Assembly (NCBI RefSeq): GCF_025465935.1
Contig: NZ_JANLNV010000090.1
Location: 233,223 to 297,222, forward strand
DNA: 64,000 nt
Direction of reading: 5' to 3'
Source of the DNA: Pseudomonas sp. 7P_10.2_Bac1
GTDB lineage: Bacteria; Pseudomonadota; Gammaproteobacteria; Pseudomonadales; Pseudomonadaceae
Within the stretch, counting starts at the first letter, position 1. The number at the start of each line of letters is the position of its first letter. Both the position numbers and the translations under genes were made by a program. The notes below the pieces were generated by a model. It searched no databases, was not told the DNA's origin, and saw nothing but the letters and a program-made list of their open reading frames with translations. Of the stretch, positions 51,809 to 61,425 are shown in pieces.

Positions 51809-52506
51809 TCGGCATTCTGATACCCGCACACAACGAAGAGGCTCTGCTGGCCAACTGTTTGCAATCGACGCTGATGGCGGCCGCACATCCCCAACTTGAG
51901 GGTGAGGCTGTCAGGGTGATCGTGATACTCGACAGTTGCAGTGACCGCTCTGCCGAGATTGCCGCCTGTTTCGACGTCAGCGTCTTGCAGATCGAGGCGC
52001 AGAATGTCGGGGCTGCACGCGCGCTCGGTGCGCAATGGTTGCTGGAACGCGGTGCACGCTGGATCTCCTGCACAGACGCAGACAGCCTCGTCGCAGACGA
52101 CTGGCTGGTGGCCCAATTGGCGCTGAAAGTGGATGCGGTGTGCGGCACGGTAAGGGTAGATGACTGGGGCGAGCTGATTGATGCAGCGACCCAAAGCCGC
52201 TACCTCAACGCCTACGAGGCACGCGACGGCCACCGGCACATCCATGGCGCCAATCTGGGCTTCAGTGCCAAGGCCTACCTGCAGGCTGGAGGCTTTCTGC
52301 CCCTCACGTGCCATGAAGATGTCCATCTGGTCAAACAGCTGCAAGCAAGCGGTGCAACCATCGCCTGGAGTCATCGACCCAAGGTCATCACCAGCGCCCG
52401 TCTGGACTGTCGTGCCCAAGGCGGCTTTGGTGACTATTTGAAGTCACTGCTAAGGTCACCTATACCTGATCAACATCAATCGAACCCGCGTAACGGTACG
52501 CTATAA
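51805..52506 (+). CDS. Family 2 glycosyltransferase
   Basis: A GT-A fold protein of 233 residues. PAHNEE at 7-12 (nucleotide-sugar start motif), DSCSDRSAEIA at 43-53, the DxD-like DAD at 91-93, and HEDV at 170-173 (catalytic acid region). No membrane segment is obvious, so it is cytoplasmic or peripheral. The start overlaps the methyltransferase stop (ATGA). It presumably adds a sugar to the amino-sugar or lipid acceptor of this pathway; donor and acceptor are unknown. The short C-terminus ends near QHQSNPRNGTL. Confidence 0.87.
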   Translation: MIGILIPAHNEEALLANCLQSTLMAAAHPQLEGEAVRVIVILDSCSDRSAEIAACFDVSVLQIEAQNVGAARALGAQWLLERGARWISCTDADSLVADDWLVAQLALKVDAVCGTVRVDDWGELIDAATQSRYLNAYEARDGHRHIHGANLGFSAKAYLQAGGFLPLTCHEDVHLVKQLQASGATIAWSHRPKVITSARLDCRAQGGFGDYLKSLLRSPIPDQHQSNPRNGTL

Positions 52507-52578
52507 ATTGCCTGTGCACTCAGCACTCGGGCGCAAGCGGAGCCCGACCGACGTGAGCCATTCAGCACAGGAACACGC

Positions 52579-53379
52579 ATGAGCCTTGATATTGCCGGCA
52601 ACCTTATTGATTCGCCCGCCCCTGATGCAGTGCCTGATGTCCACCGGATGAAGGTCGTCACGGTCAACACCCACAAAGGCTTCACGGCCTTCAATCGACG
52701 TTTTATCTTGCCCGAATTGCGCGAGGCTGTACGCGAGACCGATGCCGACCTGGTGTTTTTGCAAGAAGTGCTCGGCGAGCATGGCAAGCACTCTTCCCGC
52801 TACGACCAATGGCCTGAGGTTTCGCAATACGAGTTTCTGGCCGACAGCATGTGGAGCGACTTTGCCTATGGCCGCAACGCGGTTTACCCCGATGGCCATC
52901 ATGGCAACGCGGTGTTGTCCAAGTACCCGATCAAGTCCTATCGCAACCTCGACGTGTCGATCACCGGTCCCGAGCGGCGTGGTTTGCTGCACTGCGTACT
53001 GCAAGTGCCGGGGCACGAGCAGGTGCATGCCATTTGCGTGCATTTGAGTTTGCTGGAGAGCCATCGTCAGTTACAAATCGTGCTGTTGAACCAGTTGCTT
53101 AAATCCTTGCCATCTGCAGACCCGGTGATTATTGCCGGCGACTTCAATGACTGGAAACTGCAAGGCAACGCAGCCCTGTCGCAACGTAACGACTTGCACG
53201 AAGTCTTTGAGCGCCACCATGGAAAGCTCGCCAAAACCTATCCTGCACGCTGGCCACTGCTGCGTCTGGATCGCATCTATCTACGCAATGCCATCAGCCG
53301 GAATCCGATCATTCTCACCGGTAAACCGTGGTCGCATTTATCCGATCATTTGCCATTAATGGTCGAGGTGCACCTGTAA
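52579..53379 (+). CDS. Endonuclease/exonuclease/phosphatase (EEP) family protein
   Basis: A protein of 266 residues. EEP catalytic residues are visible: N30 in VNTHKGF, E63 in FLQEVLGEHG, GNAVLS near 109-114, H155 in ICVHLSLLE, GDFNDW at 187-192, and LSDHLPLMVEV at the end. These Mg-dependent enzymes cut phosphodiesters in nucleic acids, phosphoinositides or sphingolipids. In P. aeruginosa a similar gene sits in the same trehalose/glycogen region beside a cardiolipin synthase gene, which is absent here. It starts 72 bp after the glycosyltransferase; AGGA lies seven bases before the ATG, so it may belong to the cassette or be separately promoted. Confidence 0.88.
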   Translation: MSLDIAGNLIDSPAPDAVPDVHRMKVVTVNTHKGFTAFNRRFILPELREAVRETDADLVFLQEVLGEHGKHSSRYDQWPEVSQYEFLADSMWSDFAYGRNAVYPDGHHGNAVLSKYPIKSYRNLDVSITGPERRGLLHCVLQVPGHEQVHAICVHLSLLESHRQLQIVLLNQLLKSLPSADPVIIAGDFNDWKLQGNAALSQRNDLHEVFERHHGKLAKTYPARWPLLRLDRIYLRNAISRNPIILTGKPWSHLSDHLPLMVEVHL

Positions 53380-53411
53380 ACGGCAGGGCGCGATCGCCCC
53401 TGCCTGGATGC

Positions 53412-55643
53412 CTATTCGCTTGTAGGCTGCAAAATCAACACACTAAGCGGTGGCAAGTTCAACGCCACCGATACCGGCTGCCCGTGACTGCTGACGTCGT
53501 CAGTGATCACACCCCCACCGTTACCATAGTTGGAACCGGCGTAGACCTCGGCGTCGCTGTTGAGCACCTCATGCCATCCTCCGGCAAACGGCACGCCAAC
53601 GCGATAAGCCTCACGCGGTACCGGGGTAAAGTTGGCGACCACCAGCAGCGGCTTGCCTTCTTGGCTCCAGCGCAACCAGGCAAAAACACTGTTGGCCGCA
53701 TCATCGCCAATCAACCATTGAAAACCGGTCGGGACATCATCCTGGTCGTGCAACTCTGGGTACTCGCGGTACAAGCGATTCAAATCCGTCACCAGCTTCT
53801 GCACGCCTTGGTGTTCCGGGTATTGCAACAGGTACCAGTCCAGTTGCTGGTCATGGTCCCACTCGCGCCACTGGCCGAATTCACAGCCCATAAACAGAAG
53901 TTTCTTACCCGGATGCGCCCACATAAAACTTAAATAAGCCCGCAAATTGGCAAATTTCTGCCAACGGTCTCCGGGCATCTTGTCGATCAGCGAGTGTTTG
54001 CCGTGCACCACTTCATCGTGGGAAATCGGCAAAATGAAACGTTCGCTCCAGGCGTACACCAGGCCAAAACTCAACTCGTTGTGATGATGAGCGCGATACA
54101 GCGGGTCTTGCTGGATGTAATGCAACGAGTCATGCATCCAGCCCATGTTCCACTTGTAGGAAAACCCCAGACCGCCCTGAGCGGTGTCCTGGCTCACACC
54201 AGGCCACGCTGTTGACTCCTCTGCAATCATCAATGCCCCGGGCGCTTCGATGGCCACTACGTCGTTCAAATGGCGTAGAAAGTCGATGGCCTCAAGGTTC
54301 TCCCGACCGCCCAGGCGGTTCGGCACCCACTCTCCCGGCTTGCGCGAGTAGTCGCGGTACAGCATCGAGGCCACCGCATCCACACGCAAACCGTCGATAT
54401 GAAAATGCTTGAGCCAATGCAAAGCCGAAGCCAGCATAAAGCCGTGCACCTCGGTGCGGCCAAGGTTGTAAATCAGGGTGTTCCAATCGGGGTGAAAACC
54501 TTCCAGCGGGTTGGCGTATTCATATAACGCCGTGCCATCAAAATTCGCCAGCCCATGGGCATCATTGGGAAAATGCCCGGGCACCCAATCGAGGATGACC
54601 CCAATACCGGCCACATGGCAGGCGTTGACGAAGGCTGAAAATTCATCGGGTGATCCGTAACGCGCGCTCGGGGCAAATTGGGACAGCGGCTGGTAACCCC
54701 ATGACCCTCCGAACGGATGCTCCATGATGGGCATCAGTTCTATGTGCGTAAAACCCAGTTGCTGCACATAGGGAATCAGCCTTTGCGCCAACTCTGGCCA
54801 GCTGTATTGGCGACCCACCTCGCCGGTCTCATCAAGCTCGCATTGCCATGAACCGGCATGCAACTCATAGATAGACAGCGCCGCCGCGGGACGTTGATGG
54901 TGAGCGCGCTCCTGCATCCAGGTGCAATCTTGCCACTCCACTGACAGCGGCGAGGCGACGATGGAGCCAGTAAGCGGCGGCAGTTGCGTCGCCAGCGCCA
55001 TCGGGTCGGCCTTGAGCAATAACGCATCGTCAGCGCTCAGTACTTCGTACTTGTAAACCTCACCGGCGCCCAACCGCGGAATGAACAACTCCCAGACACC
55101 GCTTGGGTGGCGCAGACGCATCGGATGACGGCGGCCATCCCAGTTATTGAAATCGCCGACTACCGAAACACGTTTGGCATTAGGTGCCCACACCGCGAAA
55201 CGCACACCGGGTACATCGTCAACGGTGGTGACCTGCGCGCCCAGGCAATGGCTCAAGTCGCGGTGATTACCTTCGGCAAACAGGTACAAGTCCATTTCAC
55301 CCAGCAGCGGACCAAAGCTATAGGGGTCTTCACTGGTTTGTTCAGTGCCCGCCCAATTGATACGCAAACGATAAGGCTGCACATCTGCAAAGCGCGCGCC
55401 GAACAATCCAGGCACTTGCGTGGCAGACAGCTCCCCAATGAGTTCATCACGGTCACGTTCGAGCACCTTGACGCTCAGGGCACCCGGCAGAAATGCCCGG
55501 ATGATTTGCCCACCCAAATCGTCTGGATGCGGCCCTAACACGGCAAATGGATCTGGATGCCTGGCGTCGATCAAAGCCTCGATATCAGGCCGCGCAGGCA
55601 ATATCGCGTGCAGCCCGCCCTCACTGTCCTTACTTGAACTCAT
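53412..55643 (-). CDS. glgB: 1,4-alpha-glucan branching enzyme GlgB
   Basis: A protein of 743 residues. An N-terminal N1 domain plus CBM48 (VRFAVWAPNAKRVSVVGDFNNWDGRRHPM) precedes the GH13 barrel with nucleophile D422 (GLRVDAVASMLYRDYSRK), acid/base E475 (MIAEEST) and PISHDEVVHGK. It adds alpha-1,6 branches to the linear glucan from GlgE. The ATG at 55643 shares its A with the treS-maltokinase TGA (TGATG), so it is translationally coupled and is the last gene of the minus-strand operon. It ends 32 bp from the convergent EEP gene end. Confidence 0.96.
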   Translation of the reverse strand: MSSSKDSEGGLHAILPARPDIEALIDARHPDPFAVLGPHPDDLGGQIIRAFLPGALSVKVLERDRDELIGELSATQVPGLFGARFADVQPYRLRINWAGTEQTSEDPYSFGPLLGEMDLYLFAEGNHRDLSHCLGAQVTTVDDVPGVRFAVWAPNAKRVSVVGDFNNWDGRRHPMRLRHPSGVWELFIPRLGAGEVYKYEVLSADDALLLKADPMALATQLPPLTGSIVASPLSVEWQDCTWMQERAHHQRPAAALSIYELHAGSWQCELDETGEVGRQYSWPELAQRLIPYVQQLGFTHIELMPIMEHPFGGSWGYQPLSQFAPSARYGSPDEFSAFVNACHVAGIGVILDWVPGHFPNDAHGLANFDGTALYEYANPLEGFHPDWNTLIYNLGRTEVHGFMLASALHWLKHFHIDGLRVDAVASMLYRDYSRKPGEWVPNRLGGRENLEAIDFLRHLNDVVAIEAPGALMIAEESTAWPGVSQDTAQGGLGFSYKWNMGWMHDSLHYIQQDPLYRAHHHNELSFGLVYAWSERFILPISHDEVVHGKHSLIDKMPGDRWQKFANLRAYLSFMWAHPGKKLLFMGCEFGQWREWDHDQQLDWYLLQYPEHQGVQKLVTDLNRLYREYPELHDQDDVPTGFQWLIGDDAANSVFAWLRWSQEGKPLLVVANFTPVPREAYRVGVPFAGGWHEVLNSDAEVYAGSNYGNGGGVITDDVSSHGQPVSVALNLPPLSVLILQPTSE

Positions 55644-58600
55644 CACTGCTCTCCATCAGGTAAAGGCTTGGCCATGCTTGGCAAGTGGGAAAGCAAATCG
55701 CTCAAGCCCTGCAAGGGCACATGCAACCAGGCAGGTCGATTTGCTGCTTCATAGATAATTTCGTAGGCCGCCTTCTCCAGACTGAACAACCGCAAAGCGG
55801 CCTCTTCACTGTCTGGCCCTTTCCAGCGATGTTCAAGGCTGGCGGTGGCCAGCCGATAGGCATCGATCAAAGCCCTGCGCGACTCCTTCACATAACGCTG
55901 CACCACCCGCTGTCGCGCCTCGTGGGCGTGGTCGGAGTGGTCAGATTGCTGCACGTTGCTGATCGCCATGGCAGCGGCATAGTCAAAAGAACGCACTACA
56001 CCGCTGACGTCCTTGTACGGGCTGTGTTTGCTGCGCCGCACCGCCAAAGAGCGAGCCGGCTCGCCTTCAAAGTCGATGAAATAAGCATCCCCCTGCACAA
56101 CCAGCACCTGCCCCAGATGCAAATCGCCATGCACCCGGATCTTCAGCCCACCCAAGGTTTGACGGGCCAACTGCTGAATGTCATCAGCAATAGCCGTTTG
56201 TTGAGCCAGCAGTGTATTGACCTTCGCCTGGTGTTCTGGCGAGAGAGCCGGCAGGTGTTTTTTGAGTTGCTTGAGTGCCTGCTTCACCTGGGCGGTGATA
56301 TGGCTCGCCCACTGCCTGGTATCAGTGGCGTCCGTTATTTGCGGGGCGAAATCAGGGTTGTCATGCGCTTGCGCCAGCACCCCATGCAGCTCGCCAAGGC
56401 GCTGGCCCAGCAGCGCTGCAAAATCCGCCAGTTCAGCCAATGCGTTGTAATGCTGGGGAAGCGCTGATTGGCTATCGGCCAACTCATCGCGAATCGCCCG
56501 TTCCAGGCTGTTGTGGGTCCATGTCCAGGCATCGCCCTGATTGTCCAGAAAGCCCTGAGCAATCATCAGCAACGTGTCTTCACCTTGTGCGTCGCGACGG
56601 ACCACAGCCCCTAGCAACGGCGAAATATTGGCAAACCCGGCGGCGGTCAGATAGGCGCCCATTTCCAGCTCCGGGTGCACACCGCTGCTCAATTGCCGCA
56701 AGAGTTTTAACACCAGTACGTCACCCACAACGACCGAACTGTTGGACTGCTCGGCGTTGAAATAACGCACCTCACTGTCGGTATCGAGCGCCAGCGCCGC
56801 CATTTCTGCGCTGGCACTGAAGCTTATCGTGCCCGCGGGGGTGCTAAGCGCCTGGCCTTGTTGCATGGCATGAAGCACGCTGTGCACGAAGGACTCAAGG
56901 CTAAAAGCGTCTGTCAGATAGCCCACCCGTGGCCCGCGCCGCAATCGAGACAACACCAGGTGCTGCGCCAGCGCGCTGCTGGGCTGATCTTCGCCAAGGC
57001 CGCCCAGCGGCAATTGATAACGATACTGCTGCCCGTTGCCGGAGACCTCGATTTCTGTCAGCAATACTGGGTTGCCGGCATCGCCGAAGATCGCAGCGTT
57101 AGCCATTTTCGCCGATTCGATCGGCACATCCTTTTGTCCAAACCAACGGCGTTTGGGCAACCACACGGGTAGCACTTCTTTTTCCAGCGTGGTGCTCACG
57201 GGCGGCGCGACTAACTCCTCCAGCCCTTTTTTGAGAACCAGCGTCAACAGCTCCGGCAAGCTGCTGGACGGTTCAGTATGCCAAGCAGGCATCTGATTCT
57301 CGCTGGCCAGCACGAACCAGTAAAAACCATAGGGTGCCAGGGTGAGCATGAAATCCAGTTGCCCAATGGGCGGAAAAGCGTTCCCCCCCAGCATTTCCAC
57401 CGGGACGCGGCCGGCAAACTCAGACAAACCAAGCTCGACGGCTTGCGCACTGCGCGACACATTGGCCACACACAGAATGGTTTCTGTGCGGCCTTGCTCA
57501 TCGGTAAATTGGCGAAGGTAAGCCAGAATTTTCCAGTTACTCGGCGAGAGCATTTTCAAACTGCCGCGCCCGAAGGCTTTTTGCTGCTTGCGAACACCCA
57601 ACAGACGGCGTGTCCAGTTCAGCAACGAATGCTGATTACCCGCCTGCGCTTCAACATTGACCGACTGATAGCCATAGAGCGGGTCCATGATCGGCGGCAA
57701 CACCAGGCTGGCAGGATCGGCCCGCGAAAAACCGCCATTGCGGTCCATCGACCACTGCATGGGGGTACGCACCCCATCCCGGTCACCGAGGTAGATATTG
57801 TCCCCCATGCCGATTTCATCGCCGTAATACAGGGTCGGCGTGCCTGGCATCGATAGCAGCAAGCTGTTGAGCAGTTCGATACGTCGGCGGTCTCGCTCCA
57901 TGAGCGGAGCCAGGCGTCGACGTATCCCCAGATTGATCCGTGCCCGCCTGTCGGCAGCGTAATAGTTCCACAGGTAATCGCGCTCTTTGTCGGTGACCAT
58001 TTCCAGGGTCAACTCATCATGGTTGCGCAAGAAAATCGCCCACTGGCAGTTCGCCGGTATTTCCGGGGTTTGCCGCAAAATATCGGTAATGGGAAAACGA
58101 TCCTCCTGTGCCAACGCCATATACATGCGGGGCATGAGCGGAAAGTGGAAAGCCATATGGCATTCATCGCCATCAATGCCATCGGTGTCGCCAAAATACT
58201 GCTGGGTGTCTTCGGGCCATTGGTTGGCCTCGGCAAGCAGCATGCGGTCAGGGTAATGCGCGTCTATTTCTGCGCGGATCTGTTTGAGGATCTGATGGGT
58301 TTCCGGCAGGTTTTCATTGTTGGTGCCATCGCGTTCGATCAAATACGGAATGGCATCCAGACGCAGGCCGTCGATCCCCATGTCCAGCCAAAAGCGCATC
58401 ACTGAAAGCACTTCTTTCATGACCTGCGGGTTGTCAAAGTTCAGGTCGGGCTGGTGAGAATAAAAACGGTGCCAAAAGTATTGCCCGGCGACCGGGTCCC
58501 AGGTCCAGTTCGAGGTTTCCGTGTCCAGAAATATAATCCGCGTGCCGTCATACTTTGTATCAGTGTCCGACCACACGTAGTAGTCACGGGCCTTGGAACC

Positions 58601-58990
58601 AGCCTTGGCATGACGGGCTTTTTGAAACCACGGATGTTGGTCTGACGTATGGTTGATCACCAACTCGGTAATGATCCGCAGGCCACGGGCGTGGGCCTCT
58701 TTAATAAAATGCCTGACATCGGCGAGCGTGCCGTAATCCGGATGAACACCGCGATAGTCGGCAATGTCATAACCGTCATCACGACGCGGAGAGGGATAAA
58801 ACGGCAGCAGCCACACGGTGTTCACGCCCAGCTCGGCGATATAGTCGAGCTTGCTGATCAACCCGGGGAAATCACCGATGCCGTCGTTGTTTGAATCAAA
58901 GAACGACTTGATATGAACTTGGTAAATCACCGCGTCTTTGTACCAGAGCGGGTCTTTTGTGAAGCGGGTCGAGGCGTTTTGCTTTGTCAT
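55643..58990 (-). CDS. treS: Trehalose synthase-maltokinase fusion (TreS-Mak/Pep2)
   Basis: A protein of 1115 residues, a natural fusion. Residues 1-570 are TreS (GH13): D212 (GIDGLRLDAIPYL), E254 (LLAEANQWPED), D325 (LRNHDELTLEMV). Residues about 580-1115 are maltokinase: the PVWLPKRRWFGQK start, catalytic HGDLHLGQV at 954-962, and IDFEGEP at 972-978. The first half isomerises trehalose and maltose, the second phosphorylates maltose to maltose-1-phosphate, the GlgE substrate; fusion should channel the intermediate. It lies 58 bp after glgE and overlaps glgB by one base. Confidence 0.96.
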   Translation of the reverse strand: MTKQNASTRFTKDPLWYKDAVIYQVHIKSFFDSNNDGIGDFPGLISKLDYIAELGVNTVWLLPFYPSPRRDDGYDIADYRGVHPDYGTLADVRHFIKEAHARGLRIITELVINHTSDQHPWFQKARHAKAGSKARDYYVWSDTDTKYDGTRIIFLDTETSNWTWDPVAGQYFWHRFYSHQPDLNFDNPQVMKEVLSVMRFWLDMGIDGLRLDAIPYLIERDGTNNENLPETHQILKQIRAEIDAHYPDRMLLAEANQWPEDTQQYFGDTDGIDGDECHMAFHFPLMPRMYMALAQEDRFPITDILRQTPEIPANCQWAIFLRNHDELTLEMVTDKERDYLWNYYAADRRARINLGIRRRLAPLMERDRRRIELLNSLLLSMPGTPTLYYGDEIGMGDNIYLGDRDGVRTPMQWSMDRNGGFSRADPASLVLPPIMDPLYGYQSVNVEAQAGNQHSLLNWTRRLLGVRKQQKAFGRGSLKMLSPSNWKILAYLRQFTDEQGRTETILCVANVSRSAQAVELGLSEFAGRVPVEMLGGNAFPPIGQLDFMLTLAPYGFYWFVLASENQMPAWHTEPSSSLPELLTLVLKKGLEELVAPPVSTTLEKEVLPVWLPKRRWFGQKDVPIESAKMANAAIFGDAGNPVLLTEIEVSGNGQQYRYQLPLGGLGEDQPSSALAQHLVLSRLRRGPRVGYLTDAFSLESFVHSVLHAMQQGQALSTPAGTISFSASAEMAALALDTDSEVRYFNAEQSNSSVVVGDVLVLKLLRQLSSGVHPELEMGAYLTAAGFANISPLLGAVVRRDAQGEDTLLMIAQGFLDNQGDAWTWTHNSLERAIRDELADSQSALPQHYNALAELADFAALLGQRLGELHGVLAQAHDNPDFAPQITDATDTRQWASHITAQVKQALKQLKKHLPALSPEHQAKVNTLLAQQTAIADDIQQLARQTLGGLKIRVHGDLHLGQVLVVQGDAYFIDFEGEPARSLAVRRSKHSPYKDVSGVVRSFDYAAAMAISNVQQSDHSDHAHEARQRVVQRYVKESRRALIDAYRLATASLEHRWKGPDSEEAALRLFSLEKAAYEIIYEAANRPAWLHVPLQGLSDLLSHLPSMAKPLPDGEQ

Positions 58991-59048
58991 GGGAAATACA
59001 CCTGCTGAGTGGGTTGCCCGCGACTACACAGCCGCTTCGGGAACGGCC

Positions 59049-61046
59049 TTAAAGAGGTTTGATTCGCCAGATGCCAAACGGCTGATGCCAGGGCTCCAGG
59101 CGCATCCATTGGGTTTTGCCGTACCAGGTCCAGCGATGCCCGTTCATCAAGTCCTCACCTGAGGTCTGAGCGTCATCGCCCAGGCCCATCTCCCATAACG
59201 GCAACTCAAAATGCGCTTCCTGAGCGTTGTGCGGGTCCAGACTCACGGCCACCAGTACAAAGTTGCTGCCATCGGCACTGCGTTTGCCGAAATACAAAAT
59301 GTTGTCATTCCAGGCGTTGTACAGCGTTAAACCCAAATGACTGTGCAAGGCGGGGTTTTGACGTCGAATGCGGTTGAGCTGGGCGATTTCGGCCACAATG
59401 TTGCCCGGCGCGTCGTAGTCACGAGGGCGAATCTGATACTTCTCCGAATCCAGATATTCCTCTTTGCCGGGCAATGCCTCGGCCTCACACAGCTCGAACC
59501 CCGAATACATGCCCCATAAACCCGAACCCATCGTCGCCAGCGCTGCGCGGATCAAAAAACCGGCGCGCCCGCAGTGCTGTAGAAACAGCGGATTGATATC
59601 GGGTGTATTGACGAAAAAATTGGGCCTGAAACATTCGCGCAACGGGCTTTGATTGAGCTCGGAGAAATACGACGCCAGTTCCGCCTTGGTGTTGCGCCAG
59701 GTGAAGTACGTGTAGCTCTGGGAGAACCCGACCTTGCCCAAACGCGCCATCATGGCCGGCGTAGTGAAGGCTTCAGCGAGAAAAATCACGTCGTTGTGCA
59801 AGGCCCGCACATCGGCAATCAACCATTGCCAAAAGGGCAACGGCTTGGTGTGGGGATTGTCCACCCGAAAAATCTTCACGCCCTCTTCCACCCACCCCAG
59901 CACGATGTCCCGCAACTCCAGCCAGAGCCCGGGGATTGCATCGGGTGCGTAAAAATCGACATTGACGATGTCTTGATACTTTTTCGGCGGATTCTCGGCG
60001 TAACGAATCGTCCCGTCAGGCCGCCAGTTGAACCAGCCGGGATGCTGCTTGAGCCAGGGATGGTCGGGGGAGCATTGAATGGCAAAATCCAGCGCAATGG
60101 CCAAACCGTGATCGGCAGCGGCCGCTACCAGTCGACGAAAATCCTCACGGGTCCCCAATTGCGGGTGTATCGCGTCGTGCCCACCCTCTTCACTGCCGAT
60201 GGCATAGGGGCTGCCGGGGTCGAGCGGACCGGCCTGCAACGCATTGTTTGGGCCTTTGCGGTGACTGCGCCCCACAGGGTGAATGGGCGGGAAGTACAGC
60301 ACGTCAAAGCCCATGTCATGAATCATCGGCAGGCGTTCAATCACGTCATTGAACGTACCGTGCCTGGCAGGATCATCCGTGGCTGATCGTGGAAAAAGCT
60401 CATACCAGCTGGCGAATTCTGCCAGGGGGCGCTCGACCTCTACCGGGAACTCATGACTGAAACTCACATACGCATGGTGCTGGGCTTCGGCCATCAGCCG
60501 GGCGCTGTGTTCATGCATGAACAACGCGACCTGTTCAGTCTCCAGCAACCCGACCAACTGACCGAGGAGTGTCTTGAGCTGCTCTTTCAATTCATCGTGT
60601 GAACTGTCAATCGCGCGCTGCACCAGGATTCGCCCTTCCTGCAACTCCAGACTGACAGGGATGCCAGCCTGATACTTCTTCTGCAATTCGTGACAGAAAC
60701 TGGCATACCGATCAATCCAGGCCTCAATGCAAAAAACGTAACGCCCAGGCTCAGGCACCCAAAAAGCTCCCTGCCAAGTGTCATTGCCTGAAAACGCCAT
60801 GGACGAAGCCGACCATTCATCGGAGCCGGACAAACGCCAGTGCAACATCACCGCCAACTGGTCATGTCCGTCAGTGAACACTTTGCTGCTCACATCTATG
60901 CTCTGATCGACAGTGGCCTTGACGGCATATTCGCCTGCTTCCAGCACCGGCGAGACAGATTCAATGGCGATGCGTGGCAACAACAAGGCCTGAGACAGCG
61001 CCAAGGGCGCAACAGCGTCAGGGTCCAGCGGGAAATCAGCATTCAT
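59049..61046 (-). CDS. glgE: Alpha-1,4-glucan:maltose-1-phosphate maltosyltransferase GlgE
   Basis: A protein of 665 residues, GH13_3 subfamily. Signatures: ASWYELFPRS, GPNNALQAGP, nucleophile D396 (FRVDNPHTKP), acid/base E425 (FLAEAFTTP), positions nearly identical to the actinobacterial enzyme numbering. It extends alpha-1,4-glucan with maltosyl units. The ATG at 61046 follows GAGGAG by eight bases; a GTG three codons earlier abuts that site. First gene of the glgE-treS/mak-glgB operon, so the operon is complete for trehalose-to-glucan conversion. Confidence 0.96.
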   Translation of the reverse strand: MNADFPLDPDAVAPLALSQALLLPRIAIESVSPVLEAGEYAVKATVDQSIDVSSKVFTDGHDQLAVMLHWRLSGSDEWSASSMAFSGNDTWQGAFWVPEPGRYVFCIEAWIDRYASFCHELQKKYQAGIPVSLELQEGRILVQRAIDSSHDELKEQLKTLLGQLVGLLETEQVALFMHEHSARLMAEAQHHAYVSFSHEFPVEVERPLAEFASWYELFPRSATDDPARHGTFNDVIERLPMIHDMGFDVLYFPPIHPVGRSHRKGPNNALQAGPLDPGSPYAIGSEEGGHDAIHPQLGTREDFRRLVAAAADHGLAIALDFAIQCSPDHPWLKQHPGWFNWRPDGTIRYAENPPKKYQDIVNVDFYAPDAIPGLWLELRDIVLGWVEEGVKIFRVDNPHTKPLPFWQWLIADVRALHNDVIFLAEAFTTPAMMARLGKVGFSQSYTYFTWRNTKAELASYFSELNQSPLRECFRPNFFVNTPDINPLFLQHCGRAGFLIRAALATMGSGLWGMYSGFELCEAEALPGKEEYLDSEKYQIRPRDYDAPGNIVAEIAQLNRIRRQNPALHSHLGLTLYNAWNDNILYFGKRSADGSNFVLVAVSLDPHNAQEAHFELPLWEMGLGDDAQTSGEDLMNGHRWTWYGKTQWMRLEPWHQPFGIWRIKPL

Positions 61047-61258
61047 CGAGCTCACTCCTCACGCCCGTGGACGTTCATCGGTGGTCGTTTCAAAGCACAT
61101 TCCGGCATGTGCACCGGCAACCTAAAGTGGGAGCAACAGGGCCCTTCAAAAGTTCAGACTAAATGCGGGCGTCCGTCCGGTGGCTGGACGGAACCACCCG
61201 TTATGAACTGCGGTCGATCCGATATGCAGCAAAACCATGCAGCTATGAGGCCAACGCC

Positions 61259-61423
61259 ATGAATATCCCTATTGCGCCTGAAACACCTGCCCCTGATACC
61301 GATAACCCCGCCCTGCCGCCAGATGAGCCGGAACCGGTTCCAGAGCAAGATCCGCCCGGCCGTGATCCTGCCCCGATTGGAGACCCACCTGATGAACAGG
61401 CCCCCATGAAAGCCGACCGGTAG
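61259..61423 (+). CDS. Small proline-rich protein (54 aa)
   Basis: A protein of 54 residues, MNIPIAPETPAPDTDNPALP..., acidic and Pro/Asp/Glu-rich throughout with no hydrophobic segment, hence disordered and soluble. GAGG lies nine bases before the ATG, supporting a real start; a longer in-frame extension upstream is not supported. It is divergent from glgE and ends two bases before the convergent MgtC-family gene. The function is unknown; the type is common in Pseudomonas. Confidence 0.6.
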   Translation: MNIPIAPETPAPDTDNPALPPDEPEPVPEQDPPGRDPAPIGDPPDEQAPMKADR

Positions 61424-61425
61424 CG

